DNA of 64,000 nucleotides from Siphonodentalium dalli. Its lineage: Eukaryota; Mollusca; Scaphopoda; Gadilida; Siphonodentaliidae. The stretch lies in the NCBI GenBank assembly GCA_032622095.1, contig CP136066.1, forward strand, positions 230,146,961 to 230,210,960, read 5' to 3'. Position numbers and translations under genes: made by a program. This document shows positions 35,501-43,829 of this stretch, one piece after another. Position 1 is the stretch's first letter, and each line of letters starts with the position of its first letter. The notes below the pieces were generated by a model. That model made no database searches. It saw only the letters and a program-made list of their open reading frames with translations, and had not been told where the DNA came from.

Positions 35501-38500
35501 TACACTGAGACGAGTAGAAGAAATATCCTGCGGTTTTCCCACAGGGACGTTACATTATTTGTAACACCAATCAACGAGTGGTCTCTGTGGATCTCAGAAA
35601 TCATGTGTATAGCGGTCGCGTTGTAAATATAGAAGGCCGATGACTTCTCTGATCGATAGGTCACGGTCGTTACACGCTTTGTGTGATAACCAAAGTTAAG
35701 CAACGTCGGGCGCGGTTATTCCATGGATGTGTGACCGGCTTGGGATTCCGGGTGCTACCAACTTTCGGTGCGACTCCCACACTTCTCTCTCACTCTCTCT
35801 CTCTCTCTCGTTCTGTTGCACATGTAACGTAATGCTTCGTAACAATTTATCGCTACACTGAGACGAGTTGAAAAATTATACTGCAGTTTTCTCACAGAGA
35901 CTTTATATCATTTGTAACACAGTCCTGTCTACGAGCGGTCACTGTGGATCTCTGAAATAATATAACGATTCGTAACACTTTGTAACATATCGCTGCATTG
36001 AGATGAGTTTTAATAAAAATTGTGGTTTTTTGGGGGGGGAGGGGGGGTACTTAATATCATTTGTAAAATGTACCGGTAACGCCTCATAACATTTTGCAAC
36101 ATATCGCTACAATAAAAAGAAGGTGAAGAAACATTGAATGCTGCATTTTTTTTTTACGGGGACTTTGTAAGTTTCAGTTTGTAGGGCTAGTCTCTGTGGA
36201 AGCCTGAAACGCTTTGTAACATATCGTTACACTGAGACGAAGGAAAAAAATATGTTGCAGTTTTCTCATGGGACTGGTACAATGTTTGGGGACATCTGTA
36301 AACAGTAATTAAAAATTTCATCCTATAATATAAATTGTAGTGCCCAGAATATATAACCACTAAATTTAATACACTTACCACAGGAGCTTGGAACTTGATT
36401 ATGCTAATTAGCAATTTTTCGCCCAGCATTATGGCCAACAAAATGGTAATTAGGCTAATTAATGCAATTATTAATCAAGTTCCACACTCCTGTGGTCTTA
36501 CAAAATGACAAGTGGTGCCTGCTGGGGAAATGTAAATAAAATTATAAATGAAACGAAAACTAAAAAGTTGTGTATGTTTAGTCATGCATTTCGTAACGAA
36601 ACGTCGCAAATACGACCAAATTTACACTCTGTAAACAGCTTGGGAATGTTTATTATATTGGGGCATTGTCTTTATTTGGATAGTTATTTATTATTCTTTT
36701 ATTAGCTTTCATAGCGTTCGTGAAAACAAATGTGTACTGCGAAGCGAGTGCGAATAAAATAGCGTCCTTAGTTACTATGCAACGGACTACAAATATCATT
36801 GCGCGCAAGTACTTTTGGGTCGTTTTTGTTGCACTGATAAAATCTCGACCTAATGTAATTATCCGATATAATTACATTAGCTTTGATAAACTCAACGGCA
36901 ATTTACTATAGAAAATGAAGTGGGTGTAATTATTCATATATACATATCATTTGGTACATACAAATGGAACAGATGAAACAGGAAATGTAACTAAGAAGAA
37001 TGATACGATAGAATATGCAACTTACAGTATTAATGAGTTGGCGAATGCCGCCAGGTACAACTGAGAATCGATCTGCTCAATAAATAGGCTACATTAGCTG
37101 GCATGAATATACAAAAACGATATGTACAAGGATAGATAGCCTTCGTGTCAACATCACATATACCTTTACATATAACCATACGAAAAGACCGGCAAGAGAG
37201 CAATCAACCGAGGAACCACTTTAGTGGTTTGATGATATGTCGCACGCAGCCGTTTATCATTGTACGACATTGTTTTAAACACAAATGTCCACAACCTCTG
37301 GAAGGCAATACAAATTTAAATCACAAAACTTACAAGTATCACCATGTAAATACGTTTATACCGTCGTCTTGAGTCCATCCATATATTGTATTGGGAGAGA
37401 GGCTTAATAAGTTGTATATTATGTAAATAAAATGTTTCAAGTCAAGACACTCCACTCAATCATTATCCATTACATAAATGTCAGCACCAGAAACCTAATG
37501 AAATAAAGCCTTGTCTGGACCCGGGATTATAGAACTCACCAGAACTCGCCGCACTGTTTTCTACATTTCCATTAGGTGGTGTATATATATTCTACTCAAT
37601 TTTTCATTCGCAACAGGTTGTCAATGACACTTTGAAATTCAACAACTACCTGGTTTATCAGAACCGTGATCCGTCTGGTGTTATTGTGACGGGAGATGCT
37701 TGGACTGCTGGACTGGAGTGTACTTTTCATCGCAAGATGCACCCCCATTTCAACTTCATATCGCACGCTGTCACGGACCAATCTCATACAGTGAGCGGAG
37801 CTGGGACTGGGGACTTAGCTGCTACCGTCCATATATACAATGACTCGTCTCTCAGCTGGCCGCTGGGTGGAAACTCCATGAATATGTCCGCGGTGTCTGT
37901 CGGACAAAAGTACTTCGTGCAGGTCACATACCCGATATCGGACGGACTCAAGGTCGTTCTCGGGGATTGTCTCGCTGTACCAGACGCATCCGCACATTTA
38001 CACCAGACGTACACACTTATCAATGACGGGTTAGTTAAAGTTAAACAAGATGTACATATTCAATCAACGTCGTTTTCGATGCATCTGTCGGCGTATAGAA
38101 GTGTCTGATGCCGATTTACATAATGAAGCGAAATTATACTAAGTATGTAGTTTGGCATCAGACACTTTTATACGCCGACAGATGCATAATAAAAAACGAC
38201 GTTGATTGCTTATAATTACGACAATCCGCATATTAGTTGGTGATTAAACTAGTTTTTTTTAAGAAACTATATTAAAAACACTAAAATAGTAAAACTACCC
38301 AAGTGATACTTGTGTCTGGACTTCAGCTGCTCTTTTTAACGGAAAATTGGAAATTGGGCGAGAATAAATTGGGCGACCGACCGGAGTTCGAGATGAACAC
38401 ACACAATTCGATCTATGTTTCCAACTTTCCAAGTATATAAAAGCAAGACACTACACCCGTAAACTATTAAACTGTACTTGCTGTTGTGAATTTCACTTAT

Positions 38501-40065
38501 TTAAAACGGTTCTAGAACATATATTGTGAATAAGACAATCCGATTCGATAGCAATTCGAAGCAGTGTTCCCAAACTTCCCCACCGAATTGGCGGTCTCCG
38601 GTGACAAACTCGAAAAGTAAACAATCGCTACAAAGATGCATTCTATGCTCTCATGACCACTGCTATGTCATATTAGTATTGGCACGAAGCTCGATAAATG
38701 CTAATACTAATGATGGAATAGTTATGTAAAACTTTCCTTTATCCCCAACTAAAGTATCGCATTTCATAGTTTTACTGATCTAGTCACTGCTGTAAAACGC
38801 ATAATTAATACGTGTAGTCAGTACTGTAAAACGCATATACTTGTAGTCAGTACTGTAAAACGCATATACGTTCCAGTACTTTAAAACGTATTGTATTATC
38901 AGTAATTTAAAATGGATATACGCGTAGTCGGTACTGTAAAACTTATATACGTGTAGTCGGTACTGTAACACCTATACACGTGTAGTCAGAAATGTAAAAA
39001 TTATATACGTGTAGTCAGTACTGCAAACCCTCTGTAGTATGTACGTGTAGTTTGTACTGTAAAACGTATATACGTCTCAGTACTGTAAAACGTATATAGG
39101 TGTCAGTACTGTAAAACGTATATAAGTTTCAGTACTGTAAAACGTATATACGTATCAGTAAAGTATAACGAATATAGGTGACAGTATTGCGTGTCAGTAC
39201 TGGAAAACGTATTATACGTGTCAGTATTATAAAACGTATGTACGCCGGTCAGTACTGTAAAACGTAATTTTGAGTGCTCTCTATGTTCGATAACTCTAGA
39301 TCTCAGACACGTGGGTTGATATAACTACTTGGAATTTTCAAATATAATATCATTTAATAAGCGAGAACCGTGGTTTTAGAGATTCTTACAGCCCTGGTTC
39401 CGTGGTTTTAGCTTTACTGGTCAAAGTTATGGAGTAGCATTTCCATATATCGAGCTTTTGAATTATTCATGACTTCCACATATGGAATGCTACACCAAAA
39501 CTTTGACCTGTAGCACTAAGGCCACGGAACCGGACCTGGTAGATCCAATATGGCCGCGAGTTAGTGACAGGGCGTATACGTGAGCTTAAACGAAATCGAG
39601 ACATTGGACCGTCCCCTTCGGTTGGAATTTTTTAAAATGGTTCCTCTGGCTTTCTGGCCTGTAACAATTTATCAACGATACACCCTCTGTGGTTGGAACG
39701 TTTAAAACTGACGTCAATTTCAGTCCAAACGTTTTGCGGCAAACTGTATGAAAATATTTGACTTTTGATCTAAAACAACTAATAATTTAAAACGTTAGCC
39801 CCTCCCCCAATCCCCGATCTCATCGCGGCCAGTAATAAATGTCAAAGCAATTTCGATTAAATACATTTTAGTTTTCTCTTTCAGGTGTGGCGTTGGTCAC
39901 AGCACTGGTATATATGCATATTCCAACACCCACGTCATCTTCTACTTCACGGCATTCGAGTTTTTTAACTACGTTGACGTCATACACGTGACCTGTGACG
40001 TTTCTGTATGCCAATTGTCAGATGAAACTGGAAAATGTCATCGTGAATGTGCCCCCACATACTAA
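23068..40065 (+). CDS. Secreted CUB and zona pellucida domain protein (six exons)
   Basis: Joining 23,068-23,128, 23,794-23,996, 27,971-28,106, 34,268-34,473, 37,617-38,029 and 39,885-40,065 gives exactly 1,200 nt (399 residues plus TAA). All introns are GT..AG, and phases agree (1,0,1,0,2). Residues 1-20 form a signal peptide. Residues 21 to about 133 form one CUB domain (ITSPNYPNAYP, GYVLTVDH, FFIVFDSS, FRMSYR) with no cysteine at all. The rest is a ZP module with ten cysteines: ZP-N (LEC, DKC, TKC, LEC) and ZP-C (GDC, DGC, VTC, VC, GKC, EC). Sequons NMT, NGT, NYT, NDT, NDS and NMS suggest heavy glycosylation. ZP modules polymerise extracellular proteins; CUB domains mediate protein or sugar contacts. 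The protein ends right after the last Cys, with no furin site or membrane segment, so it should be secreted unless another last exon exists. The role (matrix, egg coat, shell, mucus) cannot be told from sequence. Confidence 0.8.
23440..23517 (+). pseudogene. Truncated duplicate of the first CUB exon
   Basis: Reads THGYTHTYQWHAEFGHITSP then NYTYT and a TAA. The real exon 2 has THGYTHTYEFHAEIGQITSP then NYPNAYP. Homology is lost after the stop. No usable acceptor in the right phase precedes it. It directly follows the right end of a possible TIR element and precedes a CT microsatellite. It looks like a partial tandem duplication of exon 2 that was broken. Confidence 0.75.
23538..23722. repeat. 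CT-rich microsatellite in intron 1
   Basis: Long runs of CT/CTCC lie between the pseudo-exon and the real CUB exon. Such a pyrimidine run on the sense strand could influence acceptor choice, but the exon's own acceptor lies 70 bp further on. Confidence 0.95.
23794..23996 (+). CDS. CUB-ZP exon 2: first half of CUB
   Basis: The acceptor is TATATTTAAG| and the donor CAG|GTAGGA. It encodes STVVTTHGYTHTYEFH, then ITSPNYPNAYP (the CUB hallmark), then AYTIAP and LTVDHADIYPAYGYVQ. In usual CUB domains Cys residues precede the start and sit before the W-x-I strand. Here those positions are not Cys (RNIAYTI replaces the common 'xCxWxI'). Confidence 0.85.
23997..25233. other. Intron 2, left part: no other gene
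   Basis: AT-rich intron. Related palindromic words (TTCGCTCAGTTTTGAATTCG..GCGCGAATTCAAAAC and the like) occur at about 24,390-24,460 and 24,855-24,925, probably two small diverged repeat copies. Confidence 0.5.
25234..27955 (-). mobile_element. CR1/Jockey-like LINE, 5'-truncated and internally deleted
   Basis: Antisense to the host gene. From 27,950 downward: endonuclease C-terminal half (FIYNPPW, GDLNFD); linker (27,568-27,188); RT N-terminal part (27,070-26,576; NKATGCDNISAKLLK, YRPVSILP) with a frameshift at its end; LIEDWKSALDQHKYVA leading to RT motif A, which stops at VIVMD. Sequence then jumps to the post-catalytic KLLGIDIDYTLKFD, and the C-terminal domain follows (26,361-25,876; LAWHFCSEES, RALRLICNDY). 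The palm containing the YADD box is missing. The 3' tail carries AATAAA and (TTATC)n repeats at about 25,234-25,255. Dead copy. Confidence 0.85.
27971..28106 (+). CDS. CUB-ZP exon 3: second half of CUB
   Basis: The acceptor is TTGTTTTAAG| and the donor CGAC|GTGAGT. Phase 0 to exon 2 makes YGYVQ-VRHVSGGQLLQKF, the normal 'Y-V-x-V-R-D-G..G-x-L-L' course of a CUB, followed by FFIVFDSSFWNSQHSRFRMSYR. Again no cysteine. The exon begins only about 20 bp after the end of the antisense LINE. Confidence 0.85.
28451..28757. repeat. Two close copies of a 107-bp repeat
   Basis: 28,451-28,557 and 28,649-28,757 are nearly identical. Each starts ATTTTATAATTTCACCC, contains CAGAGCCCCAGACA, and ends GGGGCTCCCTGCAGGGTAATG, so GAGCCCCA and TGGGGCTC form a stem. 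A more distant relative with GGAGCC..GGGGCTCC lies near 40,460-40,540. Probably a small MITE family. Confidence 0.85.
28825..28890. repeat. 67-bp near-perfect hairpin, copy 1
   Basis: A CAATGCATTCTC..ATATGCGAG arm of about 26 bp is followed by a GTCGAC-containing loop and the inverse arm. Same hairpin as at 45,540, 45,664 and, truncated, 54,845. Confidence 0.9.
29083..29286 (+). other. Cys-containing open stretch, doubtful exon remnant
   Basis: An open frame contains KCQCPSIGNF..GSSYQYGSECYY, faintly like a sushi/CCP repeat. It is cut off by a MITE at 29,287. No splice sites in a phase compatible with the CUB-ZP gene were seen. Confidence 0.15.
29287..29634. mobile_element. MITE with AAGGGCTG ends
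   Basis: Starts AAGGGCTGTGGCGAT and ends ATTGCAGCCCTT. Just inside lies a run of CACGATACATGATC-type words, with their inverse at the right end. This fits a hAT-like MITE type seen widely in aquatic animals (AGGGCTGCAA.. ends). Confidence 0.55.
29635..30662. other. Intron 3: no gene recognised
   Basis: AT-rich. No domain-bearing ORF or clear repeat. Confidence 0.5.
30663..31545 (-). mobile_element. Decayed LINE 3' end (RT C-terminus and Cys-rich tail)
   Basis: Reading the minus strand from 31,545 gives LEYSCVVWDGCSQQEADNIE then IQYESARIVTG, the conserved region just after the RT core. After frameshifts, WETLKSRRKKHK follows. Near 30,950-30,890 comes CICEVEDTDHYLIECQLYN, the C-x-C..H..C knuckle found at the C-terminus of many LINE ORF2 proteins. 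Numerous stops. This is a different family from the 25-28 kb LINE, and perhaps the same as the fragment at the left edge of the window. Confidence 0.75.
31661..31926. mobile_element. MITE with 18-bp perfect TIRs
   Basis: Ends CCTAAAATAGACCGATCG and CGATCGGTCTATTTTAGG, a perfect 18-bp inverted pair 266 bp apart. AGAGAGGGAACTC lies inside. No ORF. Confidence 0.65.
32235..32420. repeat. Degenerate GTACCTGGA repeats
   Basis: The words GAGTACCTGGA, CAGGTACC and TACCTGG recur about every 30 bp with variation. A short decayed minisatellite. Confidence 0.6.
32705..32984. mobile_element. GC-rich MITE made of GGCCACTCTGGCC palindromes
   Basis: Inverted ends AGTAGTATTG and CAATACTACT enclose 280 bp, flanked on both sides by the exact 6-bp sequence ACCGTT, a convincing target-site duplication. 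The interior repeats GTCGGCCACTCTGGCCCA in both orientations, each with GGCCNNNNNGGCC (an SfiI-type palindrome). Strongly GC-rich against an AT-rich background. Long ORFs on both strands follow the repeat period and are not genes. Confidence 0.8.
32985..34267. other. Intron 3, right end: no other gene
   Basis: Contains a short run of C (about 33,680-33,687) and a C-rich stretch near 34,110-34,160. The TTTGTTTCAG acceptor closes the intron at 34,267. Confidence 0.5.
34268..34473 (+). CDS. CUB-ZP exon 4: ZP-N domain
   Basis: The acceptor is TTTCAG| and the donor ACG|GTTAGT. The first two bases complete Pro with the last base of exon 3 (MSYR-P-WVPRDTVSLEC). It encodes the ZP-N core: LEC (Cys1), FEVRVNM, LRIELGDKC (Cys2), sequon NGT, and FSYNYTKC (Cys3). 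The spacing and the tyrosine before Cys3 match ZP-N domains. Confidence 0.88.
34474..35477. other. Intron 4, left part: no gene recognised
   Basis: AT-rich, including a TA run near 34,673. Nothing else recognised. Confidence 0.5.
35478..36290. repeat. Degenerate tandem repeat, about 110-150 bp units
   Basis: Units share TTTGTAACATATCGCTACACT, GAGACGAG, CAGTTTTCTCACAG and CTGTGGATCTC. They start near 35,478, 35,829, 35,970, 36,079 and 36,211. They are well diverged and interrupted by a 5S rRNA-like insert, a CT run and a G run. Confidence 0.75.
35659..35765 (+). pseudogene. 5S rRNA-like pseudogene or 5S-derived SINE head
   Basis: AAGTTAAGCAACGTCGGGCG, GCGGTTATTCCATGGATG, TGACCGGCTTGGGATTCCGG and GTGCTACCAACTTT follow metazoan 5S rRNA through the internal promoter (box A, IE, box C) to the 3' end. 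The 5' part (GGTCACGGTCGTTACACGC) is also 5S-like, but about 10 nt are missing before TGATAACCAAAG. Substitutions and this gap argue against a functional gene. A CT microsatellite follows immediately instead of a T-run terminator. It sits inside the tandem repeat of intron 4. Confidence 0.75.
36378..36495. mobile_element. Palindromic MITE
   Basis: CCACAGGAGCTTGGAACTTG at the left is mirrored by CAAGTTCCACACTCCTGTGG at the right, 118 bp in all, with complementary TTAATTAGC-type arms inside. Confidence 0.65.
36853..36881. repeat. Short perfect palindrome
   Basis: CTAATGTAATTAT and ATAATTACATTAG are separated by four bases. Confidence 0.8.
36882..37616. other. Intron 4, right end: no gene recognised
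   Basis: AT-rich. It ends at the CGCAACAG acceptor of exon 5. Confidence 0.5.
37617..38029 (+). CDS. CUB-ZP exon 5: end of ZP-N and most of ZP-C
   Basis: The acceptor is CAACAG| and the donor GACGG|GTTAGT. It continues KCQGKMT with VVNDTLKFNNYLVYQNRD, the usual 'N-x-Y-L-V-Y-x-N' strand, then AGLECTFHR (Cys4). ZP-C begins with SVGQKYFVQVTYP and reaches LGDCLAVPDASAHLHQTYTL and INDG, the standard 'C-x-A-x-P..Y-x-L-I-x-D-G-C' course. GC content rises clearly over the intron. Confidence 0.92.
38061..38208. mobile_element. Palindromic MITE 31 bp after the exon 5 donor
   Basis: The CAATCAACGTCGTTTT arm, through CATCTGTCGGCGTAT and GTGTCTGATGCC, is mirrored by GGCATCAGACAC through ACGACGTTGATTG. 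Arms are about 53 bp in 148 bp. In a transcript it would fold into a long hairpin close to the donor site. Confidence 0.8.
38780..39265. repeat. Minisatellite in intron 5
   Basis: About 17 diverged units of roughly 26-29 bp are built on CAGTACTGTAAAACG then TATATACGTG. TAs and the GTACTGTAAAAC core are the most constant parts. Confidence 0.9.
39385..39535. mobile_element. Palindromic MITE in intron 5
   Basis: CTGGTTCCGTGGTTTTAG..GGTCAAAGTTATGGAG is mirrored by ACCAAAACTTTGACC..CCACGGAACCGGAC, meeting around TCCATATATCG/CACATATGGA. No ORF. Confidence 0.6.
39885..40065 (+). CDS. CUB-ZP exon 6: end of ZP-C and stop
   Basis: The acceptor is CTCTTTCAG|. The first base completes Gly, giving INDG-CGVGHSTG. 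It continues NTHVIFYFTAFEFFNY and VDVIHVTCDVSVC, the ZP-C 'F-x-F-x-A-F..V-x-x-H-C-x-V-x-x-C' pattern, then GKCHREC and APTY-stop. No basic cleavage site, hydrophobic patch or membrane helix follows the last Cys, unlike most ZP proteins. Confidence 0.88.
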
Positions 40066-41739
40066 CGCTACATGATGGTGCGGATTGGATGATTGGCTGG
40101 CACTAGACGTACCACAGTTGCGATGTCGCAATAGGCGTGCTACCTTACTTTGGTGCAGTTCAGTGACCGTCATGATTACTATGGTGTATCTAGATGTGTC
40201 TCTCACCACTTTAATCGCACAATGAGTCTGCCTGGAGACATTAACCATTTAAGCCCCTCGCAAGGTAAATTTCTACACACCATGCACGCTCGGTACATAA
40301 CTTACATTCGACAACATAACGGATCTTTAACGCTCTTTAAAAACGGTCTTTAAAATATTTTCTTCAAGATGTTAACGCTGCCATGCATGGCCTGACATTT
40401 TAAACATGTTTACGCTGGCAGCGCTTGATAGTGTATGGTCGGGTAAACGCGCCAACCGTATGGAGCCTCACGGGGACCCAAGTAGACGACAGTCATCAGT
40501 GCATTGCTCTCTCTCTGTATGGGGCTCCATAAGGGTTAATAGCCATTCTAATAAGAGTAGCTCTTGGAAATTTGAAATATTGCAGACAAGATATTCCAGT
40601 GACATCTTGGAAATTGAAAGATTGCATAGTAATAAAATGCATGCATGTCTGCATATCCAAGTTAAACCTTTTATGGGACCGGGGTTCGAATCACACTAAT
40701 CCCAAAACACCATTTGCACTGTCTCAAAACTTACAGTTTCTTCTAAACAAAATAGGCGCCCTGTTTGTTGTATAGTCCCAGACATGTTCAAAGAGCAATG
40801 CTCGGCATGTTTCGGAGACGTGCACATAACATGCTACTGTGCCATATCTGCTATATATAAGAACAATACCCACGTTTTGTTGAGTAGAGATCAATCGCCC
40901 GCGAGACAAAACATGTTGATGTGTCCAGGCAGACTCATTATATGGGCGAGAAGAGCGGCGAGCGACATACTTAGCTATTATACCATGGTAACCGTGGTGG
41001 ACAATTGTCAATCAAACTGTACCACAGTAAGGTAGTACATCTACATCTAAGTGGTGTCAAGTTATATTTTGTATGTTGTTATAACCGGCGCTGAATTGTC
41101 TAAGTTCGTATGTTTCCGTTCATTAAGGTAATATCCAGTGTCTCGAATCGTTGGCTCTGGTACCAAGAGAAACATTGACTGAGGTACCCAGGATCTCTGA
41201 AACATTGATTGGGGTAGCCAGGATCTCTGAAACGGTAATTGGGGTAGCCATCTCTCCAAAATCTCACCCAGTAGACATGACGTAATACATAAGTATTGCA
41301 AACATGTAGGTCATCTGCGTCCATTTAATTCAACCGCAGGTCCTCCATTTGTCACCCGGAGGTCAAAGTTGAGAAGTAGCATCTTTTTTGGTATAAGGCT
41401 CCAACATGGCAATTCTCTAAATGCGGTGCCGAATCGCTTCAACAACGTCACAAAACTAATTAAAAGGTCACCCTGAATACATACAAGTAAGTGTCGCGAA
41501 ATATATGGATTGTATCTATCATTTCGTTTGCACTCTAAAACATACTGGCACTCAATATAACTAAAATACCATTTTGACAAAAAAATCTGCTCTCACTCTT
41601 AACTGTTTACAACGGACGCCACTCCAGAAGGTTGACATTTGCCTCGGAATCGGACTCGATATGACTGAGATTCCTCGGAATCGGACATCTGGTACTTGTC
41701 ACCAAGTTATTTCACTTATTGGGCTAGCTTTGGAGATTT
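40066..41739. other. 3' flank of the CUB-ZP gene
   Basis: Holds the presumed 3' UTR and then intergenic DNA. Near 40,460-40,540 is a diverged relative of the 28,451 repeat (GGAGCC..GGGGCTCC). A short tandem GGATCTCTGAAAC/GGGGTAGCCA motif lies at 41,185-41,250. No further gene recognised. Confidence 0.5.
40631..40636 (+). promoter_or_regulatory. Candidate polyadenylation signal
   Basis: AATAAA, about 570 bp after the CUB-ZP stop. Other variants could be used; transcript data would decide. Confidence 0.25.
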
Positions 41740-41935
41740 AGGTACCAAAATGTCCTAAATGAACGTTTTAAAAAATCTGTGAACCCAAATCAACTTTTTG
41801 TAGATCATGGTTGCCCAAATCAACGTTTTGTATATCATGGGTGCCCAAAATGATTGTTTGAAAGATTATGGGTTCCATATCAACGTTTTTGTAGATCATT
41901 TGTACCAAAATGAACGTTTCAGAGATCAACGGACA
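41740..41935. repeat. Degenerate minisatellite, about 40 bp
   Basis: Four to five units are built on CCAAAT(G/C)AACGTTTT and AGATCATGGGTGC, in decay. Confidence 0.7.
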
Positions 41936-42469
41936 CATGCGTAACTAGAGGTCTGGTCCCGAATACAGCTTTAAACATATCTTAAAATGTAGACTTATAA
42001 ACGTCGTTAATAAAATGTGCCGCACCAAAACGTTTTATTTATACCAACCATCGGGATTATTACCAGTTTAAAACATAAACAACATAATATACACAACAAT
42101 AGTATAGACATAATAAACACAACACTAGTATAGACATAATATACACAACAATAGTATAGACATAATATACACAACAATATTGTATCTCACGTGACTTTGT
42201 TATTGAAATCAAGCTTTCCGATTGGTTGGCTACTCGACTCTATTATTCGTAGTTGTATACTACGCCTTCAAGTCTCTCCCATCGTGCACTATGCATATGT
42301 AGTTTTGACTACTAAAAATAGTAACGAACACTACATCAAACTTTGTTCTGAAACTACTTGTTATTTCGCCGCTGATCCAAATTAAAGCTTCAGTAAGGCG
42401 AACATCAATTGTCTGAACTTAGTAAAAGTTGAAAATAGTAGTTTCTTACTGCTAAATCAAAATTACAAA

Positions 42470-42598
42470 GGTAAATTATAATGAGGTTTAGAGAGACTTA
42501 CATTCAGTAAATTATAATGAGGTTTGTAGAGACTTACATTCAGTAAAGTATAATGAGGTTTGTAGAGACTTACATTCAGTAAATTATAATGAGGTTTG
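42470..42598. repeat. 36-bp tandem repeat
   Basis: Three and a half copies of GTAAATTATAATGAGGTTTG then TAGAGACTTACATTCA, nearly identical. Lies within the DNA that splits the 26-bp minisatellite. Confidence 0.9.
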
Positions 42599-42632
42599 TA
42601 ATTTCTGCATTTGTTCGATACAATATAATAAT

Positions 42633-42765
42633 TAGAGCATGACTTGTCGTCAAATACGCCGATATAGTGCATAGTGCGGTTGTGTAGTTCACTCCGCTTC
42701 GCGTCGTGAACTACACAACCTCACTATGCACTATATCGGCGTATTTCACTCCAAGCCATGCTCTA
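42633..42765. mobile_element. Long hairpin MITE
   Basis: TAGAGCATG..AAATACGCCGATATAGTGC, then GGTTGTGTAGTTCAC, is mirrored by GTGAACTACACAACC..GCACTATATCGGCG and CATGCTCTA. Arms of about 60 bp flank a 13-bp GC-rich loop. The perfect inner 45 bp indicates a young or structurally maintained element. Confidence 0.85.
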
Positions 42766-43084
42766 TTTATTAAATAGTATAGACATAATAAACACAACAA
42801 TAGTATAGACATAATATACACAACAATAGTATAGACATAATATACACAACAATTTTATAGACATAATATACACAACACTAGTATAGACATAATATACACA
42901 ACAATAGTATAGACATAATATACACAACACTAGTATAGACATAATATACACAACACTAGTATAGACATAATAAACACAACAATAGTATAGACATAATATA
43001 CACAACAATAGTATAGACATAATAAACACAACAATAGTATAGACATAATAAACACAACAATAGTAGACATAACAACAATAACGA

Positions 43085-43412
43085 CTCAATATTAAAGCTA
43101 CATGCATACGCTGGCAAATTAGCACGGTGTATGTTTTGCATGCACATCGTCGTGGAAACCGGATGGTACCGGAATTTGCCTGTAAATAACATGCAGTTAT
43201 CTCATAAGAGTCAATCATACAGGTATTTGAAGGCAAGTGCCATTAGCACCGTTACAAGTGGAAGTACATACAGTTTAATTCTCATGTCGTTCGCTTTGGT
43301 AAAGATGTATATTATATGCAAGTTTACTTTAAATTATGGCACCATGTGGTTTTCTACGACGAAAGCCTGCAAAACATACCATGCAAACTTGCCAGCGTCT
43401 GAACGTACCCTA
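43085..43412. mobile_element. TIR MITE, copy 1
   Basis: The right end reads CTTGCCAGCGTCTGAACGTA then CCCT. The left end is the degraded inverse (CATACGCTGGCAAATTAGC). It shares its interior with copy 2 in opposite orientation (CAGGTATTTGAAGGCA, ATGTCGTTCGCTTTGG). Confidence 0.75.
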
Positions 43413-43413
43413 A

Positions 43414-43829
43414 GGGTACGTTCATACGCTGGCAAGTTTGCACGGTATGTTTTTGCGGGCATTTCGTCATAGAAAACCACATGGTGCCAGAATGTGTACG
43501 GAAACATGCACATAACATGCATCTTTACCAAAGCTAACGACATGAGAAGTAAAATTTTTGTAGTTCCATTTGCAACGGTGCTACTGTAATTTGCCTTCAA
43601 ATACCTGCATGATTTATTCTTGCGAGATAATTGCATGTTATTTACAGTCAAATTCCGGTAGCATCGCTACAGGTGGAACTACAGAGATTTTACTTCGCAC
43701 GCTGTTAACTGTGGTACAATTGCATCTTATATGCTTGTTTCCGTTCATATTCTGGCACCATATCGTTTTCTACGACAAAATGATTGAAAAACATATACCG
43801 TGCAAACTTGCCAGTGTATGAACGTACCC
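43414..43829. mobile_element. TIR MITE, copy 2, inverted relative to copy 1
   Basis: Starts GGGTACGTTCATACGCTGGC and ends GCCAGTGTATGAACGTACCC, about 40-bp TIRs flanked by TAA and TTA. The TWA flanks would fit a PIF/Harbinger-type insertion, but the extended palindrome makes the exact boundary ambiguous. Abuts copy 1 directly. Confidence 0.75.

Larger units (their letters stand above)
42085..43078. repeat. 26-bp minisatellite split into two blocks
   Basis: Unit TAGTATAGACATAATA(T/A)AC plus ACAACAA. About four copies at 42,085-42,182 and about twelve at 42,770-43,078, with a non-repeat insertion of about 590 bp between. ORFs rich in YCCVYYVYT on the minus strand are just readings of this repeat. 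Confidence 0.9.

Noticed and set aside
40670-40698. tRNA or tRNA-derived SINE B box (GGGTTCGAATCAC)
   Set aside because: Only a B-box-like word is present. There is no A box at the right distance and no cloverleaf could be formed.
42085-43078. Origin or scaffold-type AT repeat
   Set aside because: The array is AT-rich, but nothing beyond simple tandem repetition supports such a role.
42763-43236. 157-codon ORF on the minus strand rich in CCVYYVYT
   Set aside because: It is a reading of the 26-bp minisatellite. The amino acid pattern follows the DNA period.
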